From positions 62,001-126,000 of the forward strand of contig NZ_CP041348.1 in the NCBI RefSeq assembly GCF_009834365.1: 64,000 nt of DNA, in the 5' to 3' direction. Positions 27,821-36,779 of this stretch are shown piece after piece. Position numbers and translations under genes: made by a program. A model generated the notes under the pieces. The model saw only the letters and a list, made by a program, of their open reading frames with translations. It was not told where the DNA came from and searched no databases. This DNA is from Komagataeibacter xylinus. GTDB lineage: Bacteria; Pseudomonadota; Alphaproteobacteria; Acetobacterales; Acetobacteraceae. Positions within the stretch are counted from its first letter, which is position 1; each line of letters opens with the position of its first letter.

Positions 27821-29197
27821 TTAGCCGGAGATGGAAAAACCCAATAGTACCGTATTGCTCGTAAACGTCGAAAGACGTCCCGGGATGTTCAGGTAATTCA
27901 CGTTTCCGCCTGATGTGGCGTTATTGACATAGTTATAGGTAAGTGAGGCACGCACATGGCGATCGATGTTCCAGAACACCGTTCCGCCAAAATGAATCTG
28001 TTTTTGCAGGCGGCTGCCCTCAAAGCTCGCCACTGCCGAGCCCTCCGTCTGCTGGCTGGACTGCGAACTGCTTTCCCCGAACTCGCCATAGGCGCGCACG
28101 AACACGTTATGCCGCAATTCATGATCCCATTGCAGCCGCACGTCGGTAATGACCTGGTTACGGGCAAAGGGGGTTTCGGGGTCGCTGATATGCCGTGCCG
28201 CGGTCAGGGTCACGGTATCGATACGGCGCGGCATCCACGCCACATTGGCCTCGAACGTAGGCGTGCTGACCGAGGGGCTGTAGCCATTCTTGAAGCTACG
28301 CGTCTCGCCACCGACAAGCAGCCGGTACTGCCACACCTGCCCACGGCGGAAATCGACACCTACAAACCCCGCCCCATCGGCGTAGTTGTTGGTCGAGGCC
28401 TGAACCGCCTGGTCGAACTGCGCAGCCGATCCGCGCAGCACGGCGACAAGCGCATCCCCGCGCGAGAACTCGTAGCGCGAGGTCAGCGATCCGGTCTCGA
28501 CCTTGTGGCTGATCGAATCATAATCGATCGAAATCGGCCCCGGTGCCGTGCCGAACGAGAAATCCTGATAGTCGAATGCCGGGATCAGGCTGAAGCGCCC
28601 GAACACCTTGGTATAGCTCAGCCGCCCGTCATTGACCTGGTAGGGCACGGGATAGACCACCCCGTACACGCCCAGATTGGTGGCCGAAAGGTGGTACTGA
28701 TAGTGCGAAAACGCGGCACTAAGCGTGTCATGGCCCAGGTTGAGCGACCCGCCAATGCTGCCATGCCAGTTGGTATAGCTGGCGATGGACTGGGTGGGGT
28801 AGCGGTGGTCGTCCATCCCCACCGAGGCCCCGAGCGCATGCCGCCGCCAGCGTGAATTCGCACTGACATTGGCCGATGTCTGCACCGCCGGGCTGCCGGA
28901 GCCGGGAATGCCCAGCGTATTGGTGTTGTAACCCACGTTTTCTGAAGCACTGGGCCTGAGCAGCCAGCTGCCCATGCCGATTCCATCACTCTGCTGGCCC
29001 ATCATCTGGTGGGTCACGACCGAGCCGGTCAGGTCGGTGGAATAACCCGGCACGTCGGAGGGAAAAAGCTGCTGGATGAGCTGGGCATGGGCCGCCTGCG
29101 CATGCAGCCCTACCCCCAGCGCCACCATGCCGCCCACCGCCCCATACCGCAGGCCACGCCGCACCCCGCCGCGACCACGCAACCGCACTACCTTCAT
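27821..29197 (-). CDS. Outer-membrane beta-barrel protein (BBP2-like) of the export locus
   Basis: 458 aa with a signal peptide (VALGVGLHAQAAHA). The remainder consists of alternating amphipathic strands, e.g. FSLIPAFDYQDFSFG and YRLLVGGETRSFKNGY, and closes with NTVLLGFSISG ending in a near-terminal aromatic-poor strand. The pattern fits the BBP2/DUF-type barrels that accompany polysaccharide export systems. It lies between the flippase and OPX genes in the same direction (gap 13 bp to the flippase). It may supply the outer-membrane channel that the short OPX lacks. Confidence 0.8.
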   Translation of the reverse strand: MKVVRLRGRGGVRRGLRYGAVGGMVALGVGLHAQAAHAQLIQQLFPSDVPGYSTDLTGSVVTHQMMGQQSDGIGMGSWLLRPSASENVGYNTNTLGIPGSGSPAVQTSANVSANSRWRRHALGASVGMDDHRYPTQSIASYTNWHGSIGGSLNLGHDTLSAAFSHYQYHLSATNLGVYGVVYPVPYQVNDGRLSYTKVFGRFSLIPAFDYQDFSFGTAPGPISIDYDSISHKVETGSLTSRYEFSRGDALVAVLRGSAAQFDQAVQASTNNYADGAGFVGVDFRRGQVWQYRLLVGGETRSFKNGYSPSVSTPTFEANVAWMPRRIDTVTLTAARHISDPETPFARNQVITDVRLQWDHELRHNVFVRAYGEFGESSSQSSQQTEGSAVASFEGSRLQKQIHFGGTVFWNIDRHVRASLTYNYVNNATSGGNVNYLNIPGRLSTFTSNTVLLGFSISG

Positions 29198-29210
29198 ACC
29201 CTACCCTAAC

Positions 29211-30689
29211 CTAACCTGTAATCGTAACGCGGGGCTTTCCCCCCGCGCGTGGGACCAACCGGTGCACCATGTCATGCAGCCCCGGGTCCAGCCGGTAGGC
29301 AGCAACAGCCATTGCCAGACCCACTGCCACGGCGGCACCTGCCGAGACCAGCAGGGTCATGGGAACAAGCAGACTCACAATCAATGCCCCTGTCATAATC
29401 ATCATACCTGGCACAAGGCGCCAAGTCTGCCGTGACAGGCAATCCGACAACAGGTAAAGCGCAATTAAATTAATCGTGACCCGCAGGGTCCACGCCGCTG
29501 CAGCCCCCGGCAGCCCCCACCATTTGATGAACAGCCACAGCACGCAAAAGAACGGCAGGATCTCCACCATCGACACCTTGGCCGTGATATGTGGCCGCCC
29601 CTGCCCCTGCAAAAGCCCGTAAGGCAGGAACGCAATGCCGTTGGTCCAGGCGCCAAACATCAGGATCTCGGCCACCGGGCGCGAGACATCGGCAAAGTTG
29701 CCGCCCACCCACATATGCAGGAACGCGCCCGAAAACACGATGCCCGGCGCGCAGATCAGCCCAAAGCCATAGGTGAGCGAGGACGTGGCCCGCCGCGTCA
29801 GGTCAACCGCCTCGCCACGCTCGGCGCGTGACAGGCGCGGGAACAGCGTGCGGGCCAGTGCCGTGGCCACAACCTGCGAGCGCATGGCCAGGTTCATCGG
29901 CACGGTATACTGCCCCACCGATGTAACACCCAGCGTCGCACCAATGATAAGCTGGTTGGAGGTATCAAGCAGCGGGTTGATCAGGCTCGATATGCTGACC
30001 CACGAGCCATAGCCCAGCAGGCGCTTGAGCCATGTCACGTCAAAGTCAAGCGGGCGGATGGGCCATTCCAGCGCCATCACCACGCAGTAGGACAGCACGA
30101 TCATGCCCAGCCGCGACAGCACGATCGAAGGCAGCACAACCGTAAGCTGTGGCCCCCATATATGGATGCAGATCAGCGGAATGATCTGCCCCGCCATGGT
30201 GGTGGAGGAATTGAGCATGTTAGAGAGCAGGAAGCGCTCGCGCGATTCCATTGCCCCCGTAGCCACGCCGTTGATCATGCCCAGCGGCAGCATGACCGCC
30301 ATCCACGGATAGGCATGCCGCGTCTCGGCCATCAGGTCGGGCGGTATGCGCACGAAATGCAGCAGCACCATATCGCCAATGGGATACAGAATCAGCCCGC
30401 CCAGCGCGCCGAGGCCAAGATTGCTGTAAAACGCGGTCATGAGCACGGGCGAGCGCTCGCGTGATGTGGCATGCCCCAACTGTGCCAGCGCATTGGCCGA
30501 GGCGCGCGACAGCCCGAAATCAAGAAACCCCAGATACCCCAGCAGAATCCATGAAATGGCGACGATACCGTACCGGTCCGTGCCAATCAGGTGCAGGTAG
30601 AATGGCACCGTGCCCAGCGAGACGATGATGGGGAAGATCGAACCAAAGACATTGAACAGAAAATTGGTGGAAAATTTGTTCTTCGCCAT
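29211..30689 (-). CDS. Wzx-type oligosaccharide flippase
   Basis: About 492 aa with roughly 12-14 membrane helices. The N-terminus (FLFNVFGSIFPIIVSLGTVPFYL, split here) and the GYLGFLDFGLSRA motif are typical of polysaccharide-specific MATE/Wzx transporters. It would flip the lipid-linked acetan heptasaccharide to the periplasmic face. The ATG at 30689 overlaps the aceA stop (TGATG); a GTG one codon earlier is also possible. Counterpart of GumJ. Confidence 0.88.
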   Translation of the reverse strand: MAKNKFSTNFLFNVFGSIFPIIVSLGTVPFYLHLIGTDRYGIVAISWILLGYLGFLDFGLSRASANALAQLGHATSRERSPVLMTAFYSNLGLGALGGLILYPIGDMVLLHFVRIPPDLMAETRHAYPWMAVMLPLGMINGVATGAMESRERFLLSNMLNSSTTMAGQIIPLICIHIWGPQLTVVLPSIVLSRLGMIVLSYCVVMALEWPIRPLDFDVTWLKRLLGYGSWVSISSLINPLLDTSNQLIIGATLGVTSVGQYTVPMNLAMRSQVVATALARTLFPRLSRAERGEAVDLTRRATSSLTYGFGLICAPGIVFSGAFLHMWVGGNFADVSRPVAEILMFGAWTNGIAFLPYGLLQGQGRPHITAKVSMVEILPFFCVLWLFIKWWGLPGAAAAWTLRVTINLIALYLLSDCLSRQTWRLVPGMMIMTGALIVSLLVPMTLLVSAGAAVAVGLAMAVAAYRLDPGLHDMVHRLVPRAGGKPRVTITG

Positions 30690-31840
30690 CACTCCGCCCC
30701 TGCCGCGGCCATGTTGGCTTCGGGGCGTGTGCGGCCCAGCACCTGCTGGTAAAGCTGCGCATATTCATGCGCCACGCTGTGCCAGTCATAGCGGCTGGCC
30801 ACATCCATGTTGCGCGCCCGCAGGGCATCGGCCGTCTCGGGCAGGGCAGCGGCCATGTCCTCGGCCTCGCGCGCACCAGGGGCGAGATTGTCAGGGTCCA
30901 CCATCACGCCTGCCGCCCCCTGCTGCATGAGGCGCGCAAAGGGGGTGATGTTGCTCAGGATGGGCACAAGCCCGGCCGACATCGCCTCCACCGCCGCAAG
31001 GCCAAAGCCTTCATGCGCGGACAGGCAGCCAAAGAAGCTGGCCTCCCCCATCAGGTCGCGCAGTTCGGCATCCGACGGGCCGGACACGATACGCAGGCTG
31101 TCCTCTATGCCGCAGGCGCGGGCCTGCTGGCGCAGGTCATCGGCCGTGAGGTTGGAATCCTGCCCTGCCACAACCACCTTCCAGCCGGAGTTATAGGCCC
31201 GCAGCAGGGCTACAAGCTGGAACAGAAGCTTGAGGCGCTTATGCACCGCAAAGCGGCCAAAGGCGAGAATGGTGCGGTTGGGCGTGCGCGATGCTGCATC
31301 ACGGAAGCGGGTCTGGTTGATGCCGTTCTCGATGGTGAGCAGGCGGCCTGCCGCCACATGACGGAACAGGTCGGCATCGCTGTAGCTGCACGCCACGATC
31401 TTTTTGTACGCCCGCACCGAGATGGGGGTAATGGTGCGAAACCAGATTTCCTTGATGCGCCTGAGCGCGCCGGTATGGAAAAAGCCGCCATGGGTCGAGG
31501 CGATCATGGTCTTGCGGTGCAGCGGCCATGTCCAGGCCAGGAAATCGAAGAAGAAGTCGATCGCATGCACATGCAGGAGGTCAAACCCGCCAATATGCCG
31601 CAGCACCTGTGGCGCCAGCGGGTATTTGGTCGAACCCCGCCACGCCAGCCGGGTGACGGGTATGCCATCAACCACATCCCGGTGCGGCAGCTTGCCGGGA
31701 CGGCCGAACACGGTGTCAAGCGTCAGCACCTCGGCGTCAATGCCCAGCCTCTGGCGCTGGCTGCGGGCGAGATTGAGCAGGGAGTCTTCCAGCCCACCGA
31801 CCGAAGGGCTGAACTGGCGGCAGATATGCAGGACTTTCAA
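30689..31840 (-). CDS. aceA: GDP-mannose:cellobiosyl-diphosphopolyprenol alpha-mannosyltransferase
   Basis: About 383 aa, GT4. The order KVLHICRQFSPSVGGLE, HVHAIDFFFDFLA, STHGGFFHTGALRRIKEIWF (split) and the E-x7-E site in HEGFGLAAVEAMS match GumH and the characterised Komagataeibacter mannosyltransferase AceA. It adds alpha-Man to the second backbone glucose on the lipid carrier. The TTG at 31840 follows GGGGGA at about 8 nt and gives the family's usual N-terminus; the ATG at 31870 is in frame but lacks a good site. Published gene names in this locus are not consistent. Confidence 0.9.
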   Translation of the reverse strand: MKVLHICRQFSPSVGGLEDSLLNLARSQRQRLGIDAEVLTLDTVFGRPGKLPHRDVVDGIPVTRLAWRGSTKYPLAPQVLRHIGGFDLLHVHAIDFFFDFLAWTWPLHRKTMIASTHGGFFHTGALRRIKEIWFRTITPISVRAYKKIVACSYSDADLFRHVAAGRLLTIENGINQTRFRDAASRTPNRTILAFGRFAVHKRLKLLFQLVALLRAYNSGWKVVVAGQDSNLTADDLRQQARACGIEDSLRIVSGPSDAELRDLMGEASFFGCLSAHEGFGLAAVEAMSAGLVPILSNITPFARLMQQGAAGVMVDPDNLAPGAREAEDMAAALPETADALRARNMDVASRYDWHSVAHEYAQLYQQVLGRTRPEANMAAAGAE

Positions 31841-31859
31841 TGTTTCATCCCCCCGTTTT

Positions 31860-34070
31860 TTACTGTTCATCAAAACGGCTCAGGATCCTGATGTCCCTGT
31901 TGCCGTAACTGTAGCCCATCACGTCCATCGCATTATCCTCCACCATGGTGGCGACCACGCCGGCGAGGTGCGCGCCACAGGCTTCAAGCCGCTCCAGGCA
32001 GGCCATGACGGCACGCTGGGCCGTGCTCTTCCAACGGCACACGAAAATCACCTGATCGGCCATGTTCGCGTGCACCAGCGCATCGCTCAGCCCCAGCAGC
32101 GGCGGGCAGTCGATGATGATGAGTTCATAGGAATGCTTGAGCTCGACAAGCATCGCGCGCAGGCGGCGGATCTCGACGGGGCTGAAAGCATGCTCGATGG
32201 TCCGGCCCGCCGGAATGTAGTCAAACCCGGCCTCGGGGTCGGTGCGGATCACGTCCGCCACCCGCACGCCACTCGTCACGAGATCGCTCATGCCCAGCGA
32301 GGGGCGGCCCGTGGTGCCATCGGTCAGGTAATGGTCGAGCATGCCGCGCCGATGATCGGCATCGATCACCAGCACTTTCTGCCCGCCACGCCTTGCCACG
32401 GCGGCCATCCACAGCGCCAGCGTGCTCTTGCCTTCCTCTGGCCCCGCCGAGGTAATGGCAAGGCAGAGCGGCTGGCCGCCTTCATGCACTCGCATGGAAA
32501 GCTGCATGACAAGGCTGCGCACCGCCTCGGTCGCGCGCGAATAGGGGTGATCGAGCACATGGCGGCGCACGGTCTGTTCGCTCCTCCCCCCCACCTTGGG
32601 CACCACGGCCAGCAGCGGCAGCGGAATGGCGGCGCGCAGGCGTTCGATCTCGGTAAAGCCCGCCGTGAAGTAATCGCGCAGCAGCACGGCACCCGCCCCT
32701 GCGGCAAGGGCTACTGCAATAAGCCCGATGCCAAGCTTCTTGCGGTTGGGAAAGCTGGGCACATCCGGTGCCGACGCATGCGACACCATGGCGATGGGCG
32801 GCTGCAGCAGAGCAGCGCGGTCCACCACTTCCTTGGCGTGCTCGAGGAAGGTTTCATAAACCGTGCGCGCGCTCTGTGCTTCCTGGTCAAGCGTGCGGTA
32901 TTCCGCCTGCGGGCCGCTCTGCCCGCCCGCCTTCTGGCGCAGCAGGTCAAGGTTTTCGTTCAGGCGGTCCACCTCGGCGCGGGCGGAGATCTGGTCCTCG
33001 CGGATGGTGTTGAGCGCTGCCTGCGTCTCGGCGGCGAGGCTTGCCTTTGTGGTCGCGATCTGCTGGTCAAGCGCGCGCAGGCGGGGGTGCTGGGGGCCGT
33101 AGGTCGCAGCCTCCTCCTGGCGCGTGCTTTCAAGCTGCATGAGCGAATTGGCGGTCGCCACCAGGATCGGCTCCTGCGACAGGGCGACGGCGGCGCGCGC
33201 ATCGCCCCTGGCCGCTGCATCCTTCAGGGCATCGGCACGGGCCTGGGCTGCGGCAAGGCGGCCCTGCGCCTGGCTGAGGTTGGAGGCGGTATCGGCAATC
33301 TGGCGCTCGATCAGCGGGCTTGAGGTGCTGCCCTCGTTGGTATTGGTCAGGCCATGGGCGTTATCAAAGGCGTTGGCCTTCTGCACCGCATCGAGCCAGC
33401 GCTGGCGCAGGGCGGCGGTGCGGCTGTCGAGCCACGAGGCCACGCGGTTGATGTCCGCCGTCTGGCGCGCAAGGGCAATACGCTGGTAATTGGTCACCAC
33501 TGCATCGGCCAGCGCTGCGGCGCGTGCCGGGTCGCCATCAACCACGCTGATGTCAAGGATCTGGGTGCGCGGCTCGGGTGTGATGGTCAGGCTGTTGAGG
33601 AAGGCATCCTCCTCATGCATGCGCTGCACCTGCGGGTCTACCGTTTTTGCCGCGTGGCACAGAAAACCCAGCCCCATGTGGCACAGCCGGTCGCGCAGGC
33701 CGACATGGGCAGGCTGGGCGGGTGGCGGCAGTTGCGCCAGCACGGCGGCGGCTACATCGCGCGAATGGATCATCGCAGCCTCGGTCGAGACCAGTTCATC
33801 ATCCGGCGGCGCCTGATTCTGCTGCTGGCCGTTGGGGGCGAGCGGGTCCTGCTGCGCATGACCTGCCACCACGACAGTGGCCGTGGCCGTATAGCGCGGC
33901 TTGAGCGAGAGCGTGACCGCCCCCCCCACCCCCACCACGCCAAGCACGGTCAGGGCAAACAGCATCCGGTGCCGCAGGAAGGCGCGGCATGTCTGGCGAA
34001 TGACGAGGCCGACATCCTGTGCGGTCCATGACATTGAAGGGTTCCGTCCCTGTATGGAAACATAATTCAT
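31860..34070 (-). CDS. Wzc/GumC-type polysaccharide co-polymerase with C-terminal BY-kinase domain
   Basis: About 736 aa. An N-terminal membrane helix (MLFALTVLGVVGVGG) precedes a Wzz domain, long coiled-coil periplasmic region (about 200-420) and a second helix (LGIGLIAVALAAGAGAVLL). The C-terminal cytoplasmic kinase has Walker A GPEEGKST, Walker A' VLVIDADHRRG and Walker B LIIIDCPP. It controls chain length and export. The tail has only two Tyr (MGYSYGN) instead of a Tyr cluster. The ATG at 34070 is chosen because the upstream extension is shadow of the next gene. Confidence 0.92.
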   Translation of the reverse strand: MNYVSIQGRNPSMSWTAQDVGLVIRQTCRAFLRHRMLFALTVLGVVGVGGAVTLSLKPRYTATATVVVAGHAQQDPLAPNGQQQNQAPPDDELVSTEAAMIHSRDVAAAVLAQLPPPAQPAHVGLRDRLCHMGLGFLCHAAKTVDPQVQRMHEEDAFLNSLTITPEPRTQILDISVVDGDPARAAALADAVVTNYQRIALARQTADINRVASWLDSRTAALRQRWLDAVQKANAFDNAHGLTNTNEGSTSSPLIERQIADTASNLSQAQGRLAAAQARADALKDAAARGDARAAVALSQEPILVATANSLMQLESTRQEEAATYGPQHPRLRALDQQIATTKASLAAETQAALNTIREDQISARAEVDRLNENLDLLRQKAGGQSGPQAEYRTLDQEAQSARTVYETFLEHAKEVVDRAALLQPPIAMVSHASAPDVPSFPNRKKLGIGLIAVALAAGAGAVLLRDYFTAGFTEIERLRAAIPLPLLAVVPKVGGRSEQTVRRHVLDHPYSRATEAVRSLVMQLSMRVHEGGQPLCLAITSAGPEEGKSTLALWMAAVARRGGQKVLVIDADHRRGMLDHYLTDGTTGRPSLGMSDLVTSGVRVADVIRTDPEAGFDYIPAGRTIEHAFSPVEIRRLRAMLVELKHSYELIIIDCPPLLGLSDALVHANMADQVIFVCRWKSTAQRAVMACLERLEACGAHLAGVVATMVEDNAMDVMGYSYGNRDIRILSRFDEQ

Positions 34071-34075
34071 GCTGC

Positions 34076-34912
34076 TTACCCGGCGAGTTTCCGTGAGAGG
34101 GGGGAGGCTGCCCGCAGGCGGAGCCTGCGCTGCAGGTAGACAAGGACATAGAAGCCGAACACCGGCAGCCCCAGCACGTAACGCCGCCACAGCCTGCGTG
34201 GCTCGCGCATCAGGCGCACCAGCCATTCCAGCCCCATATTGGCCACCCATCGTGGCGGCCTGCGCACCCGGCCCGCCGCATGGTCAACCAGCGCGCCCGC
34301 CGTAACGAACACGCCGGTAGGCAGGTGGTCGATATTGTCACGCAGCCAGATTTCCTGCCGGGGCATGCCCATGGTCAGCAGGATGATGTCGGGCTTTGTC
34401 GCTAGCAGGCGCTCGAGCAGTTGCGTGGACTCACGCGAGCCGGGGGTGAGGTCAAAAAAACCATGCTGCGTGCCTGCGGTCCGCACGCCGTAACGTGCCG
34501 AGAAAGCCTCCGCCGCGGCATCGACCACGCCCGGCTTTCCCCCGATCCAGAACACAGAAGCCTCCGGCCCCAGGCGCTCGAGCACCGGGCCGATCCATTC
34601 CGGCGGCGTGGTGCGTGGCAGCGAGCGCCCGGTCAGCACGCGGGCGGCGAGCTGCACGCCCGCGCCATCGCAGAACGCGATATCCGCCCGGCGGAACAGC
34701 CCGCGCAGCCACGGATGTTTTTGTGATTCGACAGCCATATGGGCATTGGCGTTGACAATGGCCATTTTCCGCCCGCCCTTTACGGCATCGATCACGCGCG
34801 TGACAATTTCAGCGCGCGTGATGTCGTGCAGGGGCAGCCCCATGACATCGACAATCGCATCATCCAGCTTTATTTCCGTATTTGCGTTCATTTTGAATAC
34901 ACCGTTCATCAT
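34076..34912 (-). CDS. WecG/TagA/CpsF-family (GT26) beta-1,4-glucosyltransferase, GumM-like
   Basis: 278 aa. GT26 features are IVNANAHMAVESQKHPWLRG (split), DIAFCDGAGVQLAARVL, FWIGGKPGVVDAAAEAF, and the closing MGMPRQEIWLRDN and VGALVDHAAGRVRRPP-like region (here VTAGALVDHAAG). GumM of xanthan synthesis adds the second glucose to Glc-PP-polyprenol, the expected role here. Two ATGs at 34912 and 34909 have no strong ribosome site; an ATG at 34891 is another choice. It lies between the GumD-like and co-polymerase genes, separated by 17 and 5 bp. Confidence 0.9.
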   Translation of the reverse strand: MMNGVFKMNANTEIKLDDAIVDVMGLPLHDITRAEIVTRVIDAVKGGRKMAIVNANAHMAVESQKHPWLRGLFRRADIAFCDGAGVQLAARVLTGRSLPRTTPPEWIGPVLERLGPEASVFWIGGKPGVVDAAAEAFSARYGVRTAGTQHGFFDLTPGSRESTQLLERLLATKPDIILLTMGMPRQEIWLRDNIDHLPTGVFVTAGALVDHAAGRVRRPPRWVANMGLEWLVRLMREPRRLWRRYVLGLPVFGFYVLVYLQRRLRLRAASPLSRKLAG

Positions 34913-34929
34913 TATTGCAGTTCAGGAAT

Positions 34930-36429
34930 TCAGAACGCATTCCGTGAGAAAATCTCGCGCTTGATGGTCAGGAAGATGATCTTCATATCCAGCCAGATCG
35001 ACCAGGCGCGTATGTATTCCAGGTCCAGCACCACACGGCGGCGCAGGTCCTCGCGCGTGACAAGTTCGCCGCGCGATCCGTTGATCTGCGCCCAGCCGGT
35101 AATGCCGGGCTGCACGCGATGACGGGCCACGTATTCTTCCATCGCCTCGTGCAGCAGTTGCCCGCCCGCACGGGTCTGGGGGGCATGCGGGCGGGGGCCT
35201 ACGAGCGACATCTCGCCACGCAGCACGTTAAAAAGCTGTGGCAGTTCATCAATGCTCAGCCGCCGGATCACCCGCCCCACGCGCGTTACGCGCGGGTCGG
35301 TGCGCGAGGTCTGGCGCGCGGCACCACTATCGGCCATGTCGGTATACATGGAGCGGAACTTGAACACGTTGAAATAGCAGTTGTTGAAGCCCTGGCGCGG
35401 CTGGCAGAACAGCACCGGCCCGCGGGAGTCCAGCTTGATGGCCAGCGCCACGAGGGCAAGGACGGGAGCGATCGCAATCAGGATCAGCACGCTGGCACTC
35501 AGGTCGAACGCACGCTTTTCCAGCATGTCCCACTCGCTCAAGGGCCGGCGCTGCAGAACCGTGAGCGAAAACGGCCCGAAGCGCTCGACCGGCCAGAAGT
35601 GACAGTCCTCCGTCATCAGGGTTGGCACGACATAAACATCGGCCAGCACACCGCGCAGCCGCCACAGCACATCCATCACATGCTGCTGACCGCCCTCGGC
35701 GGGGGGGAAGCTCATGATGACGGCATCAATGCCATCTTCGCGCCCGCGCTGCACGAGCTCATCAATCGTACCGTCAACATTGCTGCCCTGATCATCAAAT
35801 ATGCCAACAAGGCGGAACATGCGCTGCATGCGGGTATTGATGCGCGCGGCCATCTGGGTCGCCTCCGCGCCTGAACCGATAATCGCCACCTTGCGCGTGA
35901 GGCGATGGACCATCGCGTCCGTGTGCAGCACGTAAGTACCGATAATCCGTTCAGCCGCCAGCGCCACGACAACAAAGACCAGCCATTCGCCGCCCATCCG
36001 CACCGCAACACCCACCGGCCAGGACAGCATGACCAGAATGGCGCAGAACACGATCAGGCCAAACAAAACGGGCGGCGTGAGATAGCGGAGCTGGAAAGAG
36101 AGCCGGGTGAGATCGGGAATGTCGAGCAATGGCACATTCTTGGGAAACAGGAAAAACGCCCCGCCCGCCATGACATTGGCCAGCAGGAGCGCGCCGGACA
36201 GTTCGGGTGTGTCGTAAATGCGCTGCCAGGCGATGCAGGCCACGACGGCAAGGCACACGCACATCGCATCTGACAGCACGACCACCTGCGACACGACGGG
36301 ATGGCGGTAGGAAAAACTGCTTTCACCTGCCCGGTGCATCAGGCGCCACCGCGAAGAGATGCCATCGACCCCCGTTGATAGCGACAGGTCGGATTCACCA
36401 TTTTCCAAATGCCTGAGTGCCTCGCTCAT
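34930..36429 (-). CDS. Undecaprenyl-phosphate glucose phosphotransferase, GumD-like
   Basis: About 499 aa, polyisoprenyl-phosphate hexose-1-phosphate transferase. Four N-terminal membrane helices, a CoA-binding-like soluble domain (KVAIIGSGAEATQMAARI), a fifth helix (SVLILIAIAPVLALVALAI) and the catalytic C-terminus (SRGPVLFCQPRQGFN, FKFRSMYTD, RLSIDELPQLFNVL, SLVGPRPH). It loads Glc-1-P on the lipid carrier, the first committed step of acetan synthesis. The ATG at 36429 follows AGGAG at 9 nt. First gene of the 36.4-27.2 kb operon. Confidence 0.93.
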   Translation of the reverse strand: MSEALRHLENGESDLSLSTGVDGISSRWRLMHRAGESSFSYRHPVVSQVVVLSDAMCVCLAVVACIAWQRIYDTPELSGALLLANVMAGGAFFLFPKNVPLLDIPDLTRLSFQLRYLTPPVLFGLIVFCAILVMLSWPVGVAVRMGGEWLVFVVVALAAERIIGTYVLHTDAMVHRLTRKVAIIGSGAEATQMAARINTRMQRMFRLVGIFDDQGSNVDGTIDELVQRGREDGIDAVIMSFPPAEGGQQHVMDVLWRLRGVLADVYVVPTLMTEDCHFWPVERFGPFSLTVLQRRPLSEWDMLEKRAFDLSASVLILIAIAPVLALVALAIKLDSRGPVLFCQPRQGFNNCYFNVFKFRSMYTDMADSGAARQTSRTDPRVTRVGRVIRRLSIDELPQLFNVLRGEMSLVGPRPHAPQTRAGGQLLHEAMEEYVARHRVQPGITGWAQINGSRGELVTREDLRRRVVLDLEYIRAWSIWLDMKIIFLTIKREIFSRNAF

Positions 36430-36779
36430 TTTGAAACATCTCCTGTCAACGCGGGCCGCAGCCTGCCACCGGATACAGCTTCCCTTGCCATTCCCCCGCA
36501 TTACGCATACGGGCACCAAACACTCTTCACCTTTTTATTGTTTTTATGACTTTCGGGACATCAGTTCCCGTAACGGCATTATTCTGGGTATTTTAGGGCC
36601 AAAATATGTCATTGCCGCAATATGGAAACATGATTTATCCGTCACATCTTATTTATTAAAAATTTAACAATTCTACGGAACCGTTCTTATACCGAAACGA
36701 AATTCCCGCATATTGTCCCCGTCCTGCTTTTATGGGGCATCCATGGGCACATGCCCCTGAATGCCTCCATGCTTTCTTG
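36430..36779. other. Non-coding spacer: manC 3' end and promoter region of the biosynthesis operon
   Basis: No credible gene. A hairpin GGGGCAT/ATGCCCC at 36734-36757 lies just past the manC stop and may terminate it. The stretch 36520-36720 is strongly A/T-rich and probably carries the promoter of the GumD-like gene; I cannot fix -35/-10 boxes with confidence. Confidence 0.5.

Noticed and set aside
31404..33323. 639-codon plus-strand frame opposite aceA and the co-polymerase
   Set aside because: Low-complexity His/Arg/Ala translation, crosses two real genes and has no motif or ribosome site.
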